Shown here: positions 1 to 5,857 of the stretch, one piece after another
How the letters are laid out: each line of letters opens with the position of its first letter
Position numbering within the stretch: position 1 is the stretch's first letter
Assembly (NCBI GenBank): GCA_002176905.1
Contig: MSYE01000217.1
Span: 1-5,857, forward strand
Length of the DNA stretch: 5,857 nt
DNA from: a bacterium F11
GTDB lineage: Bacteria > Elusimicrobiota > Elusimicrobia > F11
Direction: 5' to 3'
Program-made: the position numbers and the translations under genes
The notes under the pieces: generated by a model
Told to the model about the DNA's origin: nothing
What the model saw: the letters and a program-made list of their open reading frames with translations, nothing else
The model's database searches: none

Positions 1-55
1 TCCGAGATCTACACATCTTGAGTCAGAGGCAGCGTCAGAAGTGGATAAGAGACAG
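1..55 (+). other. Nextera P5 / i5 / read-1 adapter left on contig end (artefact)
   Basis: This is not genomic sequence. Positions 2-14 match the end of the Illumina P5 oligo exactly. Positions 15-22 are the size of an 8-base i5 index. Positions 23-55 match the 33-base Nextera read-1 transposase adapter without gaps at 28 of 33 bases by hand count. Positions 37-55 are the Tn5 mosaic end, 17 of 19 matching and ending in the diagnostic ATAAGAGACAG. The order P5, index, adapter, mosaic end and the exact spacing leave little doubt. The mismatches suggest a low-quality read was built into the contig end. Any reading frame starting here, such as an ATG-like start near 41, is spurious. Confidence 0.96.
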
Positions 56-1539
56 CGGGAATTGATTCAGATGGGAACATTGTCAAAGGATTGGGGAATT
101 TTAGTTTTTCCACGCTCAATTACAATTTGGCTTGGTCAAAGAATATGGCGGATTGGGGACGGCTGGGAGCAACAGGAAAAATTTGGAACGAAGATTTCGG
201 TGGGTCCAGCTCTGATGGATGGGCCATGGATATCGGGTATCAATCCCACACCCTTTGGTCCTTTTTTGATGTGGGGGCGGTGGTGAGGAACTTGGGTCCA
301 AAAGTGGAAGGGGATCCCTTACCCCAAAGTTGGGCTGTGGGGAGCGGCATGATTTGGCGAGAAGTCACCTTTCTATCGGAATTGGATTTTGCCTCCCATA
401 GGGATACCGCTCTTCGGTTGGGATTGGAATATTCCCATCTCTTGTTTTCCTTAAGAGGTGGGTATCAAAATTTGTCCTCAGATTTGGATGAAAGTATCAG
501 CCGGTTCTCCTTTGGGGGAGCATTTAAATTGAGAGGTTTTCATCTCGATTATTCTTGGTCACCCAAAGGTGATCTGGGAGATGAACATCGATTTTCTCTG
601 AATCTTTCCTTTGGATTAACACCTGAAGAGAAAAAAGCACAGGCCCTCATGTTGGATCAGGCCATGAATCGCCAAAGAGAAAAGCTGATGGCTACCTACT
701 TAAAATCAGGAAAAGCCGCCATGGCCAAGGAAAATTGGGAAAAGGCCGTTCAAGATTTTACATGGCTTCAACAGTGGGACAACAAGAACCCTGAGATTAA
801 TAAACTTCTCATAACAGCCCGTCAAAAAAGAAAGATCAGTAAGGCCAATGCCGCCTATCTAAAGGGATTTCGGCTTTCCAAAAAAGGTCAGTGGCTGGAG
901 GCCGCTTTGCAAGCCCAAGTGGCTCTAGATCTCATCCCTACACATAAAAAAGCGAAAGAGTTGAAAAGACGCTCACAAGAAAAACTGAAAGCACCGAAAA
1001 CAGATCAAGACTTTGATAGCGGCATGAGGCACTTCCTAAATGCGCGCTACGATAAAGCGATTGCGAAATGGGAAAAGGCTCTAAAGAAAAATCCCAAACG
1101 AACGGAAATTCGAACCTATATTGAAAAAGCAAAACGAATTCGGGCCGAACAACGTCTGAGTCAAATTCAGAAGAAGGAACAAAATTTAAAAGACGAACTA
1201 ACAAACCTCAATCAAAAAGCCTACACCCTTTACACCTTGGGCCAAACACAAGAAGCCATTTTGATTTGGGAACAGATGCTCCAGCAGGATCCACGGAACC
1301 AAGAAGCCCTATCGGCCTTGAAACAGGCCAAGAAAAAGATGGAGTTGATGGGATCAACCGAAAAATCTCATGCCTCCTCAAAAGTGGAAAGGCTAAATGC
1401 TCAGGCCATGGAAGCCTACAACCAAGGGAATTTGGCCAAAGCCAAAAAATTATGGACCCAAGCCCTTCGACTGAATCCCGACAACATTTGGATACAAAAC
1501 AATTTGAATCGACTTGAGAAAGAGATGGCGGGAAGATGA
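56..1539 (+). CDS. PorV/PorQ-type outer-membrane barrel fused to C-terminal TPR repeats, 5'-truncated
   Basis: The frame is open from the adapter junction (first full codon at 58), so the gene begins outside the window. The TTG at 91 is not a convincing start, because the upstream codons already read as matching barrel sequence. Numbering from that TTG, residues 1-176 look like the second half of a PorV/PorQ (UPF0164) outer-membrane barrel: alternating strands, the VVRNLGP turn at 64-70, a DPLP segment at 75-78, LRLGLEYS near 108-115, and the closing GDLGDEHRFSLNLSFG at 160-175. After TPEEKK come roughly five TPR-like units at about 203-236, 256-288, 309-343, 376-409 and 437-470, with a charged, probably coiled-coil stretch near 345-375. 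In type IX secretion PorV is a barrel that binds cargo C-terminal domains, and TPRs commonly act as docking surfaces. Here the TPR part would lie in the periplasm. The stop overlaps the next gene's ATG by four bases. The fold call is fairly secure; the export role is inferred from the neighbours. Confidence 0.85.
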
Positions 1540-3266
1540 TGAGAGACAGATGCCTCGATGCCTTGTTGCCTCGTAGCCTCGGTGCCTTCGTTATGTTGCT
1601 TGTTGTCTTCCCGTTTTCTCTTCACGCGCTTGAAAATTGGGAAACATCTTCTTCTACCATGCCACCGGCTTTTGCGACCTCGCTTGTGAAATTTAACAAT
1701 GCGCTTTATGCGGCCGATCAGGATTGTGGTCTTTTTAAGTTAAATTCAAATGATCAATGGGATGCGGTCACCATTCCTATCGCTCCACAAACGTGCACGG
1801 CACCCCTTTTTCTGGTGGTTCATGGGACTTCTTTTTTTATTGTGGGAAGTGACCCTCCATTTTACCGCAGCCCCGACGGTGAGACATGGACTCAGGTGGA
1901 TAACACCGCTTTTCCCGAAACCATAAAGAATGTCATCTCTTGGGGAAGCAATATTTATGTCTTTTTTCATTTGGGGGATATTCAGCGGACAGATGGAACA
2001 GGCGTTTCGTTAAGCTGGACTGATGTGGGGAGTTTGGGGGTCAATGTTGACCTTCCTCCAAGCGCAGCGGAATTAAATGGGAATCTGCATATTTCAGCAA
2101 CCGATATAACAACCAATCCGCCAGACTTTGAATCAAAAATCTTTCGCACTTCTAACGGAACCGTCTGGACAGAGGTCAGCTCGGCAACAGGGACTTACAA
2201 CACGGGATTTAAAGAGTTCCAGCTTATCGCTTTTGAAAATGAACTATACCGGCGAACAACATCCCTTCAAAAATCAGATGGCACAGGTATCCCTTACCAA
2301 TGGGAAGAGGTCGCCACTTTGGCCACACGCGATCAACCTTTTGTTGTTTTTAACAATCTCTATATCTTAAGTTACATCAATCCTCTTCGTCGGCTCACCG
2401 CTGATGGATCTTTTGAAAAAGCCTCTGATTTTCGCATGAGTATCTTTGGCATCATTCCTGATGTGGCTTTGGAGGCAGTTGAACTTAATAACATTTCTTA
2501 CCTCTCACATTTCCTTATTTTCAAGGTTCAGAAGGGGCTATGGAATGTGCGGCAAATTATCATTTCCAATCGAACCATATTTCCAGGGCAAACCAACCGG
2601 CCCATTATGGGATTTCAAGCTGATGTCAATGGAACCGAAGACATTCAGTTTGTCCTCGCGACGGGAAGGACCGCGAATCATGAAGAGCATATTGAAAAGG
2701 TTTCATTGGTCAGGATGATTGATCCTGGTGGGTGGGGAGGGACGTTTGAAAACTTGATCACATTGACTCCTGATCCTCAGGATAACCAGCGTTGGACCAT
2801 GGCCAATCCGGTATCGATTGATGATGGGGATGAGTTATTTATAACTCTTGATGTCTATGGGTTTTCCCAATCTGCCCAAATGATCATGAGGTTGAATAAT
2901 TTCACAACGATTAACAATCCAGATTATTCGTTGGAGGGATTGAATTTTGGTTATGTTTATTCCATCAGGCCTGATCCTTTGAGTACACCCATACCAGAAA
3001 CGGATGTTTTTCCGCAGCCTGGTCAGAATCAGGTAACTTTTCGTTACGACCTTACATCCCAATCTGATGTTCATATTAAGCTTTTTGATTTGTATGGGAA
3101 TTTGGTCAGTGAGATCCAAGACCTCGGAAAAACACCTGGTACCGGAGTTCAAACAACCTGGAATTCTACGGATAAAGCCAATGGCGCATATTTGGCCCTC
3201 ATTAAGATTCGATCAATGTCCGGTGAAGAAAGAATTTTGAGAAAGAAGGTGTTTATTAAGAAATGA
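1536..3266 (+). CDS. Secreted Asp-box propeller protein with FlgD-like/type IX-like C-terminal domain (cargo paralogue 1)
   Basis: 576 residues. Residues 1-31 form a signal peptide with a long, unusual basic N-region (MMRDRCLDALLPRSLG) and a hydrophobic core AFVMLLVVFPF. Probable cleavage is after LHA, leaving LENW as the mature start. Residues about 45-330 carry irregular propeller-like repeats with Asp-box (BNR) character: YRSPDGETW (110-118), QRTDGTGVSLSW (150-161), FRTSNGTVW (203-211) and QKSDGTGIPYQW (245-256). A middle domain at about 335-470 contains KGLWN, DPQDNQRW and NNPD, all shared with the next gene. Residues 487-576 are an Ig-like C-terminal domain of FlgD / type IX sorting style: VFPQP, then FDLYGNLV, TTWNSTDKANGAY and the basic end KKVFIKK. 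No catalytic residues are evident; a surface adhesin or binding protein is plausible but the ligand is unknown. The start overlaps the upstream stop (ATGA). ATG 1539 and in-frame TTG 1563 or 1566 are alternative starts. An 8-base repeat lies inside the signal-peptide region. Confidence 0.88.
   Translation: MMRDRCLDALLPRSLGAFVMLLVVFPFSLHALENWETSSSTMPPAFATSLVKFNNALYAADQDCGLFKLNSNDQWDAVTIPIAPQTCTAPLFLVVHGTSFFIVGSDPPFYRSPDGETWTQVDNTAFPETIKNVISWGSNIYVFFHLGDIQRTDGTGVSLSWTDVGSLGVNVDLPPSAAELNGNLHISATDITTNPPDFESKIFRTSNGTVWTEVSSATGTYNTGFKEFQLIAFENELYRRTTSLQKSDGTGIPYQWEEVATLATRDQPFVVFNNLYILSYINPLRRLTADGSFEKASDFRMSIFGIIPDVALEAVELNNISYLSHFLIFKVQKGLWNVRQIIISNRTIFPGQTNRPIMGFQADVNGTEDIQFVLATGRTANHEEHIEKVSLVRMIDPGGWGGTFENLITLTPDPQDNQRWTMANPVSIDDGDELFITLDVYGFSQSAQMIMRLNNFTTINNPDYSLEGLNFGYVYSIRPDPLSTPIPETDVFPQPGQNQVTFRYDLTSQSDVHIKLFDLYGNLVSEIQDLGKTPGTGVQTTWNSTDKANGAYLALIKIRSMSGEERILRKKVFIKK
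1551..1591 (+). repeat. Five tandem degenerate 8-base repeats (consensus TGCCTCGT) within a signal-peptide coding region
   Basis: Five head-to-tail units start at 1551, 1559, 1567, 1575 and 1583: TGCCTCGA, TGCCTTGT, TGCCTCGT, AGCCTCGG and TGCCTTCGT, the last with one extra T. They lie 15 bases after the start codon of the first propeller gene and encode the N-region of its signal peptide. The paralogue at 3263 has an ordinary short MKK start and lacks them. Because 8 is not a multiple of 3, gain or loss of one unit would shift the reading frame. Confidence 0.85.
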
Positions 3267-3267
3267 A
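3243..3267 (+). repeat. Conserved gene-junction segment, copy 1 (ribosome binding and ATGA overlap)
   Basis: This segment covers the final codons of the first propeller gene and the start of the second. It matches positions 4979-5003 at 24 of 25 bases. It contains AGAAGG (3244-3249), a Shine-Dalgarno-like motif about 13 bases before the ATG, which is long, plus the ATGA stop/start overlap at 3263-3266. Re-initiation by terminating ribosomes is the likely mode of translation. Confidence 0.75.
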
Positions 3268-5002
3268 GAAAATCTTATTTGGCATCATCTTTGGTGTTGT
3301 TGTGTGGAGTCCCCTCTATGGGTTGGAAAATTGGACCCTACAGGACCGGACTCTCCTCCCCTTTGCGGATGTGTCTCCGAGTTCCATGGAGGTTTTTGAG
3401 AGCACCATGGTTTCGGTTCGAAATGATCACGTTTACCAAACCACAGATGGAACCACATGGACCGAAATTGTGGATGCGCAATTTTCTCAGGTTGGATTTG
3501 AGGAAGCACGATTTCGGTTGCATGGTGATTATCTTTACCTCTTTCCTTCTTCCTCATCGGCTGCAGTTCGAATTTATCGCACAGATGATTTGAGTACGTG
3601 GGAGAATGTGTTTGAGAATGGATCTTTTGGGGCGATTGGTGAGATCATCTCCTTTAACTCGGAGCTCTATATTTTTAAGTCAGATGGTGAAGTAAAGAAA
3701 ACAACAGGGTTGGGTGACCCCATTACTTGGGTGGATGTGACCACGCTGGCCAATCTTGGCGGATTGAATCCTTCTGCGACGGTTTACCATGATCAATTGC
3801 ATGTGGCGGCCACCAGTCTTGTTGTTTCCAGCAGCGATGCCAGCCTAACGGAGTTTCAAACCAAACTCTATAGGACCAGTGATGGGACGAGTTGGGATTT
3901 GGTCAGCACCCTCTCAACCGATACCATCAACACCACAGAGGCAGATGAGTTAAATCAGAAATTGGTGTGTTTGGATGACACGCTTTTTTTAAGGACAAAT
4001 AAATTGCGAACCACAACCAGTTCCCAATCTCCTTATTCCTGGACTGAAAATGATCAATTTGGTCGTCATCATTTCCCTATGGTTATTTTTGATCAGCTCC
4101 ACATGGTGAGCGCACAAGATCCCATATATCGTTTGTCTCCTTTGGGTTACTGGCATATCTCCTCTGGGATATTTTTGACAGAGGCTTTTGTGCCCGCGCT
4201 TTTGGAAAAACCGGTCCAATTTGGGAATGATGTTTTTTTCCCAAGTTATGAGCTCTATGTTCTCTCTAAGGGGCTTTGGAACATTCAACAGAGAACGGTC
4301 ATTCAGGATGTTGTTTATTCGGGTGATATCAGAGTTACGTTGCTGTCCTTTTTGTTTGAGATCAACGGGCAAGAATCCATTGAGTTTGATTTGGTCAATC
4401 AAGGAACGGCTTTGGCTGGGACCCATATTCAAGGTATTCTTCCCAGTTCAAGAAATCTCTACGAATCCCAGTTTAATTATGCCTTTTACAACGTGGTGAG
4501 ATCTGATCCGCAAGATTCTTCGCGGTGGCAAACAATATCGCCTATCCAAGTAAGAGACGGTGACAGAATGTTGGTTCATGTGACCATTGATTCTGATTCG
4601 CCGGCTGCTACCATTCAACTGGAAGTGGAAAATATTCAGACCAGCAACAATCCGGATTTTGTTTTGAGTGAATCATTGATTGCCAATGCCCTTACGGAGA
4701 TCGTTAACATTCCTCCGCCACCTCCCATAAAAGACGCGGAGGTTTTTCCGCAGCCGGCGAGGAACGAAGTGCGATTCCAATATGATTTGGCCTCAACTTC
4801 CGATGTCAGAATAAAGATATTTGATCTAAACGGAACCTTGGTCAGCGAAATAAAGGATCTTGATAAGGGATCAGGGAGCCCTGTCCAAACCATCTGGAAT
4901 ACATCCGACAAATCAGCAGGGGTGTATCATGCTCTGATCCAGATCAAACCGGATGTGGGGGAGGAAAGAACCATTAAGAAGAAGGTATTTATTAAGAAAT
5001 GA
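3263..5002 (+). CDS. Secreted Asp-box propeller protein with FlgD-like/type IX-like C-terminal domain (cargo paralogue 2)
   Basis: 579 residues, a tandem paralogue of the gene before it. Residues 1-20 are a classical signal peptide (MKKILFGIIFGVVVWSPLYG) cleaved before LENW, the same mature start as its neighbour. Propeller-like repeats with Asp-box traits appear at YQTTDGTTW (58-66), YRTDDLSTW (105-113), KKTTGLGDPITW (145-156), YRTSDGTSW (203-211) and LRTTTSSQSPYSW (248-260). The middle domain at about 335-470 shares KGLWN, NG-E-I-F-L, DPQD--RW, DGD and NNPD. A proline linker PPPPP (484-488) leads to the C-terminal domain at 490-579, which starts AEVFPQPARN and ends KKKVFIKK. This domain is about 60 percent identical to that of the neighbour (54 of 89 by hand count), clearly higher than the propeller region. 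That suggests the end is held constant for sorting while the front diverges. The function of the propeller is unknown; I see no enzyme motif. Both ends overlap adjacent genes by ATGA. Confidence 0.9.
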   Translation: MKKILFGIIFGVVVWSPLYGLENWTLQDRTLLPFADVSPSSMEVFESTMVSVRNDHVYQTTDGTTWTEIVDAQFSQVGFEEARFRLHGDYLYLFPSSSSAAVRIYRTDDLSTWENVFENGSFGAIGEIISFNSELYIFKSDGEVKKTTGLGDPITWVDVTTLANLGGLNPSATVYHDQLHVAATSLVVSSSDASLTEFQTKLYRTSDGTSWDLVSTLSTDTINTTEADELNQKLVCLDDTLFLRTNKLRTTTSSQSPYSWTENDQFGRHHFPMVIFDQLHMVSAQDPIYRLSPLGYWHISSGIFLTEAFVPALLEKPVQFGNDVFFPSYELYVLSKGLWNIQQRTVIQDVVYSGDIRVTLLSFLFEINGQESIEFDLVNQGTALAGTHIQGILPSSRNLYESQFNYAFYNVVRSDPQDSSRWQTISPIQVRDGDRMLVHVTIDSDSPAATIQLEVENIQTSNNPDFVLSESLIANALTEIVNIPPPPPIKDAEVFPQPARNEVRFQYDLASTSDVRIKIFDLNGTLVSEIKDLDKGSGSPVQTIWNTSDKSAGVYHALIQIKPDVGEERTIKKKVFIKK

Positions 5003-5003
5003 A
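4979..5003 (+). repeat. Conserved gene-junction segment, copy 2 (ribosome binding and ATGA overlap)
   Basis: Second copy of the junction at 3243-3267, differing at one base. It holds AGAAGG at 4980-4985 and the ATGA overlap at 4999-5002, and leads into the histidine kinase. Its retention at both cargo gene ends marks the likely unit of the tandem duplication. Confidence 0.75.
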
Positions 5004-5751
5004 ATTGAGAACAAAATTAACTCTTAGCCTCATTTTATTGGTTACCCTGGTGGTGATGGGGGTGGGGGGAATTACCATCCTCTCAGAACGGGCCAATCTT
5101 AAACTGGAAGTTGATAAGCAACATCAACAGTTGGTGACACAACTGGGAAAGGTATGTGAGGAATCGCTCTATCAAAGCCCCATTCTTTTCTCCAATTACG
5201 GTAAAACCTTAAAAAGGGAAAAAGCCTTTCGATCGGCCAGTTTTGTGGATTTGAACAATATCATCCGCCTGCATTCGGATCCCAAGATGATGGGATCTTC
5301 TTTTCAATCAAACCAAGAAGAAAAGGTGAAACGATTAACCCAAAGAGTCATGTTTGAAGGAAAATCAGTTGGGACGGTTCATTTAACGTTTGACTTAAAG
5401 GATCTAAGCGATCATTATTCGGATTCCCTCCGGGTTACCTTAAGACGGGTCAGTATCATTTCGTGTGGTGTGTTCGTTGTGGCCTTTTTTCTTGCGTTGG
5501 TGATTGCCAATAATTTTGTGCACCCCATTCATCGGATTGTTCGGGGCATGAAACGGGTTTCAGAAGGAGAGCTTGAGCCCATTCGGTTTCCTTCCCGTTC
5601 TGATGAACTGGGTTGGATGGGGCGAGAGATCAATCACACCATTTCAAAACTTAAGGAATTGGATCAGATGAAACGGGATTTTGTGGCGGCATTAAACCCT
5701 CACTTTTTAATAACCTTTTTGGCCCTCCCCACCTCAACCGACATTTTTTAA
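4999..5751 (+). CDS. Membrane sensor histidine kinase (Cache-like sensor, HAMP), 3'-truncated at contig end
   Basis: Only the sensory half is present. Residues 8-28 are the first membrane segment. About 30-148 form an extracytoplasmic domain with the phrase FVDLNNIIRLHSDPKMMGSSF (82-102), typical of Cache-type small-molecule sensors. Residues about 151-171 are the second membrane segment. HAMP follows at about 172-224, with its conserved Pro (HPIHRI, P176), SEGELEP, and the SDELGWMGREIN helix. Residues 221-231 (LDQMKRDFVAA) are the standard run-in to the HisKA phosphoacceptor helix. From about codon 233 the sequence is error-rich and the expected H-E-x-[KR]-T-P-L box is scrambled, so the TAA at 5749-5751 is not a genuine stop. 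The dimerisation and ATPase domains lie beyond the contig. A chemoreceptor is less likely given the KRDFVAA run-in. Start ATG overlaps the previous stop. Being co-transcribed with the envelope genes, it probably senses an envelope or external cue and regulates this operon or a related regulon (inference). Confidence 0.83.
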   Translation: MKLRTKLTLSLILLVTLVVMGVGGITILSERANLKLEVDKQHQQLVTQLGKVCEESLYQSPILFSNYGKTLKREKAFRSASFVDLNNIIRLHSDPKMMGSSFQSNQEEKVKRLTQRVMFEGKSVGTVHLTFDLKDLSDHYSDSLRVTLRRVSIISCGVFVVAFFLALVIANNFVHPIHRIVRGMKRVSEGELEPIRFPSRSDELGWMGREINHTISKLKELDQMKRDFVAALNPHFLITFLALPTSTDIF

Positions 5752-5764
5752 CGGGGGGTGCCCC
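5697..5764. other. Low-quality contig end, probably corrupted kinase coding sequence
   Basis: Coding quality collapses here. The HisKA box cannot be read cleanly, homopolymer runs appear (G6 at 5753-5758, then C11 from 5761), and the frame closes prematurely. A degraded form of an H-E-x-K-T-P-L-type box can be loosely recognised at the start. Base calls should not be trusted, and no gene end or terminator should be inferred. Confidence 0.8.
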
Positions 5765-5832
5765 CCCCCCCTTATTCCTCACCCCTGATCTCGGCGAGCT
5801 TTTTTTTTCTTTCGTACCCCGACGCACTCTAG
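5765..5832 (+). other. Degraded Nextera read-2 adapter, i7 index and P7 (artefact)
   Basis: Aligned to the reverse-oriented Nextera end, 5765-5800 fits the 34-base mosaic-end plus read-2 adapter with two single-base insertions. CTTAT at 5771-5775 is exact, and CGAG at 5795-5798 matches near the end. The next eight bases (5801-5808, all T) fall where the i7 index belongs. Positions 5809-5832 then fit the 24-base P7 complement at 13 of 24, including TCGTA at 5812-5816 and CCG at 5819-5821. Each part is weak alone, but the order and spacing agree, and the other contig end has a clear adapter. The rest, 5833-5857, is T-rich noise. Confidence 0.72.
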
Positions 5833-5857
5833 TGACATCTTTTTTTTTTGTTGTTGG

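Noticed and set aside
37..55. Tn5 mosaic end as evidence for a transposon
   Set aside because: It is preceded in exact order by P5, an 8-base index and the Nextera tail, so it comes from library preparation.
91..93. TTG as the true start of the barrel/TPR gene
   Set aside because: The frame is open upstream to the adapter boundary and reads as continuing barrel sequence; no signal peptide follows the TTG, and an outer-membrane protein needs one.
41..286. 81-residue + strand open frame beginning near the contig start
   Set aside because: Its start lies inside the adapter and it runs out of frame through the barrel gene, whose frame has clear family motifs.
1551..1591. Octamer array as a CRISPR
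   Set aside because: Units are 8 bases, contiguous and without spacers; no cas genes are present.
1416..1625. - strand open frame across the octamer repeat, with repetitive TEATRQQGIEA-like sequence
   Set aside because: The repetitiveness is only the translated complement of the 8-base repeats, and it is antisense to two overlapping real genes.
3989..4432. 147-residue open frame on the - strand inside the second cargo gene
   Set aside because: It is antisense to a well-supported gene, has no recognisable domain or signal, and no ribosome binding or operon context.
5753..5857. G, C and T homopolymer runs as a terminator or regulatory element
   Set aside because: They lie in the low-quality, adapter-bearing tail, form no convincing stem-loop, and follow a truncated gene rather than a true gene end.

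Overview
This window looks like one complete assembled contig from an uncultured diderm bacterium. It carries four genes on the + strand and no other gene I can support on either strand. Base composition is moderate (mid-40s percent GC by eye). Three features point to a Gram-negative-type envelope outside the best-studied groups: an outer-membrane barrel of the PorV/PorQ (UPF0164) type, and two secreted proteins ending in a FlgD-like / type IX-like C-terminal domain. This mix is known from Bacteroidota relatives and from candidate lineages such as Elusimicrobiota and Omnitrophota. I cannot place the phylum from this sequence alone.

Both contig ends are sequencing artefacts. Bases 1-55 are an imperfect Illumina Nextera P5 / i5 index / read-1 transposase adapter. 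From about 5697 the sequence becomes error-rich, and 5765-5832 can be aligned in register to a degraded Nextera read-2 adapter, i7 index and P7. Trustworthy genomic sequence therefore runs from about 56 to about 5696.

Layout: (1) 56-1539, the 3' part of a PorV/PorQ-type barrel fused to about five TPR repeats, with its 5' end missing; (2) 1536-3266 and (3) 3263-5002, two tandem paralogous secreted proteins, each with a signal peptide, a mature N-terminus starting LENW, degenerate Asp-box (BNR-like) propeller repeats, a shared middle domain and a strongly conserved C-terminal domain ending KKVFIKK; (4) 4999 to the end, a membrane sensor histidine kinase with two membrane segments, a Cache-like extracytoplasmic domain and HAMP, cut off at the phosphoacceptor region. 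All three junctions are 4-base ATGA overlaps, so this is a tightly coupled operon.

Working model (inference): the barrel/TPR protein is an outer-membrane shuttle or docking factor, the two propeller proteins are its surface-delivered cargo, recognised by their conserved C-terminal domain, and the kinase senses the envelope and adjusts expression. This would be a compact type IX-like export and surface-display cassette with its own sensor. A run of five degenerate 8-base repeats inside the signal-peptide coding region of the first cargo gene is a further oddity and a possible phase-variation site.
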